Source of the DNA: Tomocerus qinae
Lineage: Eukaryota > Arthropoda > Collembola > Entomobryomorpha > Tomoceridae
DNA length: 64,000 nt
Reading direction: 5' to 3'
NCBI GenBank assembly: GCA_020055645.1
Contig: CM034547.1
Location: forward strand, 620,001-684,000
Part shown: one piece after another, positions 26,201 through 38,200 of the stretch
Numbering within the stretch: position 1 is the stretch's first letter
Layout: every line of letters starts with the position of its first letter
Notes under the pieces: generated by a model
Told to the model about the DNA's origin: nothing
Seen by the model: only the letters and a program-made list of their open reading frames with translations
The model's database searches: none
Translations under genes and position numbers: made by a program

Positions 26201-29200
26201 TCTATCTACTATTATAAATAAACTGTGTTACACACAGGTGTAGGCAATAAGAGGTTCAAAAAAGGTCAAAGGTTAAAAAAGACGGTAAAATTTTGTGTTA
26301 AACATCGTGGGGCCCCAGGCGGCTGCCCATTTAGCCCCCACGACAGACCGGCCCTGAAATGTATTTTGAATGCATTCTGTAACATGAAAAGGGTATAGGA
26401 GTCAAAAGAAGTGGTTAGAATGTACAGAATGAAAGTTACCCACTTCCACAGACGGGGGATTAAGGTATTTGTCATATAGTATTTAAAAAGTTGTTTAAGA
26501 AGCTTTTTTCGGAAGAACTATTACACGACTTTATACGATGTACAAAACCAATTGAATTTTGAAAACAGACGCTGTTGACCTAAAAGACCCGAAGTAAATC
26601 TAGCCACATTCCACCTCACTGAGTGAGTGACGATAACAACGGCAGTGCAGTAGGAATATTTCAAAGTTGACCTAGGCAGCTGATTTCCACACGATTCACT
26701 AAAATAATTTTACGATGACCGTTAAATTGCACGGCTGATAATACTTGAAATGTAATTATGAAATAATTTTTCGATGGCTACCGAATTCGAATGTGATGAT
26801 ACACGGCCTCCAGGAAATATCGCAAATCGGAGTTCCGTAATGTCAATGTGGCAACGTTGCAAAATGATGGAAACGCTGCCCTTCACACGCTTTCGATTTA
26901 CTGTATTTTGTCAGGGGCTGCATAGTGGATGTTTTTATCTTGGAAAACGTAGCAACGGCATCCTTCTGCTTCTCCGGTATGCACACTAGGGAATTAAGTC
27001 TTGCATTTTTATGAGCTATTGCATCCCTCGCTTTTCTGGTGAACGGATTGCTGGATCTAGTCTTGCTATTTGATAAGCCATTGCATCCCATTGCTTTTCT
27101 TGTGTTCGCATTACTGGATCATCTCTACATGTCGTCATACATCTAACATTACTTTTCGGTGATAATAATGCAGATATATAACCTTTTGTTTTGATACGTC
27201 TTCCCCAGTAATTGAGACTTGAAATAATCACTATCCTTTTTCTGTTTTCGCATTTGCTCTTTCTTGGTCTTCTTGCAGGTTTTCTTGTACACTTTCTTTT
27301 TTAATTTGAGCATGATCTGCATTCAAAAGTAAATTTTTATCGTAATTCAAGGTGAGTCAAGGTAGAGTATGATGATGAGTAATGGAATAACAACTGAAGT
27401 AAAATAATTGACGAATTTTACCGCTGAGTAAAACTGTTAACGTCAATGGGAGGAACGAAATGTAAAATTATGCGAAAAGTAAAATACAATAAGGGGTATT
27501 ATTACTTGCGTGTAAAACGAATTCGTCATAAATGGTAGCTCGTGATTACTTCAACGGTTTAGTTTAGTCAAAATGAAGTACCCAAAGGGATGTACCTTTG
27601 TTGAGATGTGAAATAACCAACATAATGGGCAGGAGAGAACTGTTGAAATGTGGAAGTAAAATTTTTAATGATGAAATCAACGTAAAATATGTGTGAAGGA
27701 AATGTAATGTAAAAATCGCAGAAAGAAAAGTACCTTCGACGTGTGCAACGTGTAACAAACGATATAGAACAAATAATTTTACGATGATTGAGATAACTGT
27801 TGAATTGCGAAGATAAATGTAATGACGAAATCAACGTTAAATAGGTGGAACGAAATGTAAAACATAACGAAATGTAAAATACGCGAAAATGAAAGTACGA
27901 ATTGTAAAAGCGACGCTTGATAGGAACGTAACACAGAATACGAAGTGGATATACGAAAATTTAAGTTAGCGTGGTATGAGACGTACAAGTAAAACATGTG
28001 GCTGGTCTGCGGGAAACTGGAATGTCGCATAATATTGCCTCATATTGAAACTGGAATGAAATGTAACGGTCATCGAAATTAAGTCACTCCCCATGACCAG
28101 TGGGTATGACCGATATGGCCCATTAACGAACTCGATCTTAAGTTATACGTCTTGTTTTAGGATCCGAAGACAGAATGTAAAAATTTTACTTCTGTCAAAA
28201 GTTATTGACCATACAGCTTATGCATGGAGAGGTGGGTACACAGACAGACGGACAGACAGACGGACAGACAGACAGAAACACAAACTACTTGCAATTAATT
28301 GTTGTGTAGTGGGGATTGCATGACGATGACCTACTCCGTATGCACATGGACTGACATATCTAGATTGAACCGTAACGTATAAAATGTAGTACACACTGAT
28401 AATAGCCACGTTGTCCTACTCTATAATACCCGAGTGAGCTATTTTCTTTTTGGTTCATCACATATGAATAAATGATGAGCACTGGCGACGCTTCGATTGA
28501 CACCATTCTATCTATCGTTTAGGTTATCAATCAATCCTATTGGAGTAGGCAGACCAATATGCTCTACTATAACAAGTATAGGTATACTACTTGTATGTAA
28601 ATCATATGTAAGGAAGTAGAACAATAATAAGTTTCCCACCTTTCCATACCCAATTTGATTCATACTCTGATCTATATCAATCAACATTCAGTTCAAATTC
28701 ATCATTAAACATTCAATCAAAATATCCCATACGGAATTACGAAAATATTATGTTCATGTACTTAGGCAATTCACTATTATTATTAACTAATTGGACGAAA
28801 ACTTACCTCGCCCAATAAATCCTTACTAATGTATTAGTTGTTATTACTATTACTAAGCTGTATAGTGTTTTTCACGTAGTTGATAAATGTAATTCACTTA
28901 TTAAACAAGCCTGTTTTCGCAATTATTCACAATTAAAGTCTTCTTACCTCCAATCGAAAGCCTCCAATATATTTGGGTGATGCTATATTTTTTCTAGAGC
29001 TCAATTTTATTTTTAACAATGAAGCAATTAAAAATTTATCAGGTATGTACGTATACAGAATCGAGTCATAAAGTTAGTTAGGGGAGAGGTAAAATTTCAT
29101 ATAGACATATTTATTTCAACTTTTGGCTCAAGGCCTGAAAAATTTAGGGACATTTTGACCACTAGTAAATAAATATATATATGAATATGATTGAATAATG

Positions 29201-32200
29201 AAATGAATTATATTTTGTAGGTCTGTGGATAGCCAAGTGAGTGGGGGGAGTAGCATGCAGGGACATTTGCATCATCCCTCGCCCGATGACCCCCGCCACA
29301 ACTTCACTTCTCCAGAGATGTTTGACAATTCTTTGGTGCAGTACGGGCGGGGTTCAGTGGCGGCGGCGTCTTCCTCCCTGAACAACCAGCGTCTGAGTCC
29401 CTTCATCGCCACATCCACGCCCATTATGGACGACAGTGTACAGACAGACTCTAGCCACTACGTCCGCCATGTTGATGTCCAGGTTTCGGACGACTTTGCC
29501 GAACAAGTCATCAGAAACCGACAATTGGAAATGGCAGGTGACAGACATTTACTGTCGTCGCAGCATAGGAAGGCGGAGCGGAGAAGACGGCGGAGATCCC
29601 CTAGAGACGAAGTTACAAGCACCGACAGCAGCAGTACCGAAAAAAGTCAGCTAATCACCTCGCGTGCGAGTAACAGGTCGTCGCGTAAGTCCCGGCGGGA
29701 CAGCGGAGGAGAGAAGAAAACGGAAAAAAGTCGCGGGAAAAGCAATGAACAAGATTCAAAAGATAAGACTGGTGTCAGACGCCGGGTGGTGCCCCAGGAG
29801 AGCAGCGACGCCATTCTGGATAATACCATGATGAGCGAGAAATTCTCGGAACTGGAGAACGTCGTGGTCAACAGTTCGGAGACAGAAGCCAGGGACGAAG
29901 ACTTGATTGTCCAGGATGTAGCGCGAAAACGAGAATCGAAGGCCAAAAGCACTTCACAATCTTCGGAGACAGACGACGGAGAGGGAAAAAGTCTTGCAAG
30001 ATCGGAATCCAGAAGTCCGTCTAGAAAAAAGTCTGAGGGTAGAGAAAATGAGGACAAATCTTCAGGGGCATCATCCGAAAACGATGGAAACGAAGAGACG
30101 ATAAAAAAATCAAAATCTAGAAACTTGTCTTCGCCTGACAAAATGCGTAAGTCAGGTAGCTCGGCCGAGAAAAGTGACGATGGAGCAACTCGAAACAGGA
30201 CGAGAAGCCCGTCAAGCAAACGTTCTGGAAATTCAATTTTAAAATCTCGAACCCCTTCTGGCAAACGCAGTTCGGTTTCTTGGCATGACGAAGACTCCAA
30301 ATCTCAGAATCCAATAAGTAAGAGAAGCTCAAAATCCATTGAAAGGACTCCAAGTCCTTCCGAACCAATAGATAATTCTCCAGAAAAGAAATTAGCCACT
30401 GTGGACAGCAACGAGGAGGCTGGAACAGTCACTGACGGCGAAATGGAAGAGACTAAAGAGGTGAAATCTCCAAAGGAAAGATTGTCAAGGAAGGACACCC
30501 CGAAGTTGTCCGACTCCAGAAATAAAAAAGGAACATCTCAAAGCACTTCTATGAAACGGGAACATCAAAGCCCTGAAAGCAGCGAACTAAACGACGAGAA
30601 AAGTGAAGTTGCTCTGGACGAACATGAAAATGAACAAGAGAATCTTGAAAATCACTCTGTTCTTGAAGAAAATAAATCATCTTTTAATGGGATAGAAAAT
30701 AGGTCAAGAAGTCATTCCCAATCGAAACATTTATCCAAAAGTCGTTCCCAATCGAAAGATTTATCTAAAAGTCGTTCCCAATCGAAAGATTTATCAAAAG
30801 GTCGTTCCCAATCAAAAGATTTAACTAAAAGTCGTTCCCAATCGAAAGATTTACCTAAAAGTCGTTCCCAATCAAAAGATTTAACTAAAAGTCGTTCCCA
30901 ATCAAAAGATTTGTCTAAAAGTCGTTCCCAATCAAAAGATTTGTCTAAAAGTCGTTCCCAATCAAAAGATTTGTCTAAAAGTCGTTCCCAATCAAAAGAT
31001 TTGTCAAAAAGTCGTTCCCAATCAAAAGATTTATCTAAAAGTCGTTCCCAATCAAAAGATTTCTCTAAAAGTCGTTCGCAATCAAAAGATTTGTCTAAAA
31101 GTCGTTCCCAATCAAAAGATTTAACTAAAAGTCGTTCCCAATCAAAAGATTTGTCTAAAAGTCGTTCGCAATCGAAAGATATGCGACGCTCTCAATCGAA
31201 AGATGATCATACTACAGAGGCTAAAGAACTTAATCGATCTCGCTCCATAAGTCTGACGAAATCCGTGTCTAAACATTCGGAGACAAAAAGTCGGTCGGAG
31301 TCGAGAGAAATACTTCGGCCCGAATCAAAAAAAATCAAAAGTAGATCTCAGTCTAAAGATGCGTCTGAAAAAGGGGCGAAAAGTCGATCGGAGTCGAAGG
31401 AGATACATCGCTCAAAATCCAAAAGTCTAAGTCCGTCTGATTCTCTTTCAAAGGATCGCACCGATTCGGAAGAAAAAGAAGAGGATGAAAACAAAGAAAA
31501 GTCCATTGATGTTGAAAAGGGGGTTTCTTCATCAGAAGAGAAATCTTTGGCGGGGATTGAAATTAGGGAGATAATACCTGATAAGATGGAAGAGGAGCCA
31601 TCGGCAATTGAAGAAAATTTTGAAAATATATTCGGATCATCAAAATCGGAGGAAGACAACAAGGGAGTTTCGCCAGTTTTAGAGGAGCAATTGGAAAACG
31701 AAGGAATTTCGCCAGTTTTAGAGGAGCAATTGGAAAACGAAGGAATTTCGCCAGTTTTAGAGGAGAAATCGGAAAACGAAAGGACGTCGCCAGTTTTAGA
31801 GGAGAAATCTGAAAGTGAGTCGGGGACTGTAGGCGGAGATGATCAAGTGACATCAGAAAAGACAACGGAAATCGACGAGGAATTGTCGGTGAAGACAGAG
31901 GAGGAAGATCTCATCGAAGCGGGAAAACGAATCAATTTGCAAGAAGCCGCAGCGAGACGGCAGAGCAAATCGAATTTGCCACTTAAACCTCCCGTAGCTA
32001 ATCAGAGATCAATCAAATCGCGGAGTAGGTCGATGCCCCGAAATGAGGTCCGAAACCGAAAGCCGAGAGAACCGATTAGTCGGAGGACGAATAACACAGG
32101 GTCTTTAAATGTGTCTCCTCCGAATAAATACCGAAGCAGATCTATCTCTTCGTCGCGGTCGCGGGACCCTGGCGAGTCACGACCTGCAGCTAGGCGAGTG

Positions 32201-35200
32201 CCGCCGAGAACGAAGACATCCGAAGAGCGGGAGATTGAACTGCAAGAAGAGCTTCTGGCTCTGCGGAGGGATGTAGATAGACGACTGGCGACTCATCAGA
32301 GACTGACGAGGAATCCCCGGAGTGGGCGTAGCATTGGAAAGACGACGTCGACAACCACTAGTCGGAAATCCAGTCGGGAAGGCGGGGACAGAGACGAGAG
32401 CCCCAATGTCGGGGATTCGGGATTTAGCGATCAAGTAGGAGTCCCGACATCTGCGTCGGAAGATCACGTCAGACTCCGCGCAGGCAAATCCAATATCAAG
32501 ACTAGGCGGGTGAATCCCCGAAGACCCGTCTCGGGCAAGAGAAAATCCATATTTAGCTCCTCGGCGAAAAAACCGAAACCGAAGAAAGTTGATGATTTCA
32601 ACGGAGTGGATGGACTGGAAGTAGATGACGATCCGGACCTGGAAGAGTCCACTTCCAACGGGGGAGGCTCCGTGACCAGCGAAGAACTGGAGAAGAAAGT
32701 AGCGAGACGAAGGAAGGTGCCTTCCAGACCCAGATCTAAACTTACATTCTCCAGGGGGGAGGACGTCCGCGGGAGTGAGAGCAGGGCCAGCCCCCGCCCC
32801 AAGAAAACCACCGACGTCGACACCCCTGTCTCCGTCACTCAGGCTATGCAGGCCAGCATGAGAAAGTAAGCATCACTACAGTACCGTATTTAGATGTCGA
32901 TTTCGGAGGGGGTAATGATATCATAGGACAATATATATTAGGCATAATCGCGCGAAGCGCAAAAAGTTTTGGCTTATTTTGTCTAAAAAATCACAAAATC
33001 GCGTCATCAAAATTTTTTTTGCCCCCCCCCCTCAATACGGCCTTGCATCTATACCAAGGTACTTTAAATAAATACCATGACGACCTAACAAGGTAGTTTT
33101 TTTAAAAATCTCTCAGAACCACTTATGGGGAATCCAATGCAAGAAATTGCATCTATATTTTCATGCAAGCATCATAACATTTGGTTTAGTCTTAACACTA
33201 CCAGTACCATAACCATTGACAGATAAGTCTTCTTGGCGGAGGTAAATAATATGGTTCATTGCTCAGTACCAGGATGTGGCAGTCAATATAAAGCTTTAAA
33301 GAATCTTGGACTGTCTAAACGATTCTACAGAATACCTATGAATGTCTTCATAAGAAAATCTTGGATGGCAAAGTGTGGGTTAGCATTCGAACCATGTAAA
33401 GATGTTAGAATATGCTCGGACCATTTCGAAGACGATGATGTCCTTATCAATGATCCAAAAAAATCCTTAAAGTCCACAGCTCACCTACTGCTGTTGAACA
33501 GAATTAATAATTGTTATTGTTACCCATTTTTAATTGTTGAATACTTAATGATTTTGTTAAACTGTGTGTGATCATACTAAGAAAATAATATGGATATAAA
33601 TGTGTCTTATCTTATTTTTTTTATAAGAAATTAACAGTAAAAAGTGACAAATAGTACGAATTAAACTATTAGTATTTTCTTCCGTAAATTTACACCTGTC
33701 CTGTATACATACTTTAATATGTATTTCCTTAAGGCCACTTCAGACTCATTCTATTTCTATCGTTGTCATATCATATTATTAACAGTTTCGATTGGTATTC
33801 CCAGCAACACTTTACACTATTTTTTAGGTTGTCCTATTTGCATTGCATTCCTATCGTTTTTGTGTATTATTCATACGTCAAATCAAAGGTATAAAGTGAT
33901 AAAATTGACAAAATTACGAAAGAAACAGACGGTGGCACTCTCACTACAGTAGATCCGTAACTGTGGCAACTAAATAGAAAGGTCGTATTGAGTCCCTACT
34001 GCAATTACACAAAATGGCTTTCAAGGGAGTTTCAATTTTCTGAAAGTTGAACTTTGTTCAACTGAGGTTTTTCTTGACAACGATAGAATTAGAATATGAA
34101 TAGCATGAGTATAAAGTGTCCAAGAATTATATGAATATGAAAGTTATATGAATGTGATAACATCACTATAACGATAGTATCAATCGAAGTATAAACTCAA
34201 AAATCTGTATAGAAATAGCATAACGATGGGAATAGGATGAGTCTAAAGTGGCCTTTAGTGCGTATTGAATTCCCCATAAATGGTTCTGAGTGAATTTCAA
34301 TCCCCACTATCAGCATACCTTGTTAGGTAGCCATGGTGTTTAAAGTACCTTCATCTATACTATATTACAATTTCCGGGAGTATATATGTCTGTATGTCCA
34401 ACCCCATTTTACCCATGTTAACACTTCTAAAAGCAGTTAAATCGTGATGTTGACACTTCTGGAAGCAATAAAACCCTATGTTGACACTTTTAATAGCAGT
34501 AAAACCCTATGTTGACACTTTTAATAGCAGTTAAACCATGATGTTGACACTTTTAATAACAGTAAAACCATGATGTTGACACTTCTGGAAGCAATAAAAC
34601 CCTATGTTGACACTTTTAATAGTAGTAAAACCCAAGATTGACTGTAGTCATAGTGATTGCGTATTAGGTTGGCTCACTTGGGTGTTTGGAAAATGAAAAT
34701 TCAGTTTTTTCATTTGTGGATCCAAATTGGACAATTTGGATCCACAGCCAAATCTGTCTTTCAATGACCAAGGATGGTTGCCATTGGATACGTATGTCTT
34801 GGTGGGTCATAGCTTTGAGTATAGACAAAAAATTGAATTTTATTTTCCCAAACACCCAAGTGAGCCAACCTTACTACACACACACTGTCTTACTAATACT
34901 GCATGAATTTTGAGTAAAACCCTATGTTGACATTTTTAATAGTAGTAAAACCCTATGTTGACACTTTTAATAGTAGTAAAACCCTATGTTGACACTTTTA
35001 ATAGTAGTAAAACCCTATGTTGACACTTTTAATAGTAGTAAAACCCTATGTTGACACTTTTAATAGTAGTAAAACCCTATGTTGACACTTTTAATAGTAG
35101 TAAAACCCTATGTTGACACTTTTAATAGTAGTAAAACCCTATGTTGACACTTTTAATAGTAGTAAAACCCTATGTTGACACTTTTAATAGTAGTAAAACC

Positions 35201-38200
35201 CTATGTTGACACTTTTAATAGTAGTAAAACCCTATGTTGACACTTCTAGGATCAGAAAAGCTTTATGTTGACACTTCTAAAAGTGGAAATTACCCATGTT
35301 GACACTTCTAAAAGCGGCAATTACCCATGTTGACACTTCTAAAAGCGGCAATTACCCATGTTGACACTTCTAAAAGCGGCAATTACCCATGTTGACACTT
35401 CTACAAACGGCAATTACCCATGTTGACACTTCTAAAAGCGGCAATTACCCATGTTGACAATTCTAAACACAGTAAAACCCTAAGTTGACACTTTTAATAG
35501 AAGTAATTACCAATGTTGACACTTTTAAAAGCGGCAATTACCCATGTTGACACTTCTAAAAGCGGCAATTACACATGTTGACACTTCTACAAGCGGCAAT
35601 TACCCATGTTGACACTTCTAAAAGCGGCAATTACCCATTTTGACAATTCTAAACACAGTAAAACCCTAAGTTGACACTTCTAATAGAAGTAATTACCTAT
35701 GTTGACACTTCTAGAAGCAACAAATACCTCTTTGAACACTTCTGAAAGCAGTAAAACCCTATGTTGACACTTCTGGAAGCAGTTAAACCCTATGTTGACA
35801 CTTTTAATAGTACAGGGTGTCAAACTAGGATTCAGGCCCTATGTATCTAAAGAACCGTAAGTAGCACGGCAAAACCGTTGATACCAATCGAAAGCCCGTG
35901 CAAAGTTACATTGAAACACCGGTTTTCATCAACTTATTCCTACGCATTCGCTTACACCTGCAGTTCTCCCAAAAAAAGTTGAAAATATAAATAAATTACT
36001 AGCTAATTCGTGACCAAATCTCTCGCGGAGGCTGAATGAAGGCAGCGGTACGTTGTTGCCACTGTCTCCGCTGGGAGGTATGGTGGATGAGCGGCAACAG
36101 CATAATAGCGGAGACAGTGGCAACGGCGGCAACACGCTACAACCACTACCGGCAACAGCGGCGACACGCTGCAACCACTAGCGGCAACACTGACCAGCGG
36201 CAACAGAGACACATTAATCTGATTTCCTCTGTTGCCGCTAAACCTAGCATAAGCCAGCAGTGCACTGTTGCTCTGAGCTCAATGCTCTAAGACAAGAGCA
36301 ACACAGAGGATACCAGATTAATGAGTCTCTGTTGCCGCTGGTCAGTGTTGCCGCTAGTGATTGCAGCGTGTCTCCTCTGTAGCCGCTAGTGGTTTTAGCT
36401 GTGTCGCCGCTGTTACCGCTAGTGGTTGTAGCGTGTCGCCACTGTTGCCGCCAGTGGTTGTAGCGTGTTGCCGCCGTTGCCACTGTCTCCGCTATTATGC
36501 TTTTTCCGCTCACCCCCATACCTCCCAGCGGCAACGGCGGCAACAGCGGAAAAAGTGACAACACTGACAACACAGTACCGCTGCCTAAATTCAGCTACCG
36601 CGACAGATTTGGTCACGAATTAGCTAGTAATTTATTTATATTTTCCACTTTTTTTGGGAGAACTGCAGGTGTAAGCGAATGCGTAGGAATAAGTTGATGA
36701 AAACCGGTGTTTCAATGTAACTTTGCACGGGCTTTCGATTGGTATCAACGGTTTTGCCGTGCTACTTACGGTTCTTTAGATACATAGGGCCTGAATCCTA
36801 GTTTGACACCCTGTAGTAAAACCCTATGTCGACACTTTTAATAGTAGTAAAACCCTATGTCGACACTTTTAATAGTAGTAAAACCCTATGTCGACACTTT
36901 TAATAGTAGTAAAACCCTGTGTTGGCACTTTTAATAGTAAACCCCATGTTGGCACTTATAATAGTAGTAAAACCCTATGTGGGCACTTTTAATAGTAAAC
37001 CCCATGTTGGCACTTATAATAGTAGTAAAACCCTATGTTGGCACTTTTAGTAGTACTAAAACCCTATGTTGGCACTTTTAATAGTAGTAAAACCCTATGT
37101 AGGCACTTTTAATAGTAGTAAAACCCTATGTAGGCACTTTTAATAGTAGAACCTTATCTTGGCACTTTTAATAGTAGTAAAACCTTATCTTGGCACTTTT
37201 AATAGTAGTAAAACCCTATGTTGGCACTTTTAATAGCACTAAAACCCTATGTTGGCACTTTTAATAGTAGTAAAACTCTATGTTGGCACTTTTAATAGTA
37301 GTAAAACCCTATGTTGGCACTTTTAATAGTGGTAAAACCCTATGTTGGCACTTTTAATAGTAGTAAAACCCTATGTTGGCACTTTTAATAGTAGTAAAAC
37401 CCTATGTTGGCACTTTTAATAGTAGTAAAACCTTATGTTGACACTTTTAGAATCAGAAAAGCTTAATATTGATACTTCTAAAAGCTGTAAATACCCTTTG
37501 TTGACTCTTCTATACGCAGTAAAACCCTAATTTGACACCTCTAATAGTAGCAAATACCTATATTGACCCTTCTAGGGTCAGAAAAACGTTATTTACATAA
37601 TAGCAGTAAATGCGGGGATGGGTAGACTACATGTCGATGAAAGATTTTTGTTTGGAAAGGAGCGGGGAGATGGAAGCTATATTAAATTATGTTATTTGGG
37701 AAGGGGTTGGGTGGGGTCTTTACATGTCCATTAAAAATTGTTATTGGAGTAGGGGCGTGAATGTGTCGACTACATGTCGATGAAGGATTTGTTGTTTGGA
37801 AAGGGGCGGCGAGGTGGAGACTGCATGTCGAAGAAACGTTTGTTGATTAGGAAGGGGCGGTGAGGTGGCAATACTGAATGGGTATGGATTCGCTGAGGTT
37901 GTATAGAAAACTGTAGTATGAAATATCAGGGCACTTGAGCTTGGGATTAGTGTTATTTGAATCTTTAATTTTGCTTCATGGGAAACAGAGCCCTGTCGTA
38001 GGACGGGCTAAACAGCTAGTTACTAAATATACTCCCTCAGGTGTGCAGCCAAACACATTTTCGAATCCGGAAAATATGTCACAATTTTGAGGCGTTTTGA
38101 GACAACAATCTGTTGAGAGCCATATGCCCCCTCGCTTCGGGCCGATTCTACGAAATGCTTGGCAGCTGTATGTAGTCGATAAATATTATAATTTTTGTAC

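Larger units (their letters stand above)
33055..34351. mobile_element. THAP-carrying (P-like) transposon with long TIRs
   Basis: The left end CAAGGTACTTTAAATAAATA...CTAACAAGGT and right end ACCTTGTTAGG...TTTAAAGTACCTT are inverse over about 80 bp with gaps. CATCTATAC flanks at 33046-33054 and 34352-34360. It contains the THAP ORF (33251-33571) and a nested 523-bp MITE (33732-34254). Confidence 0.75.
34418..37590. repeat. 31-bp minisatellite array, about 3.2 kb
   Basis: Consensus unit TATGTTGACACTTTTAATAG + TAGTAAAACCC. Sub-blocks differ: GACACTTCTAAAAGCGGCAA-type units at 35270-35660; GGCAC in place of GACAC at 36915-37440. It is split by a mariner-like MITE (34664-34873) and a 1-kb palindrome (35813-36814). 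In ankyrin intron 7. Confidence 0.95.

Noticed and set aside
29647-30300. A 217-codon minus-strand frame
   Set aside because: Antisense shadow of the Ser-rich coding exon 7 on the plus strand.
35929-36697. Several frames of 65-109 codons
   Set aside because: They are translations of the GCGGCAACA repeats in the foldback element, appearing symmetrically on both strands.
34418-37590. Regular short repeats suggestive of a CRISPR array
   Set aside because: Units are head-to-tail 31-bp repeats without unique spacers, inside a eukaryotic intron; it is a minisatellite.
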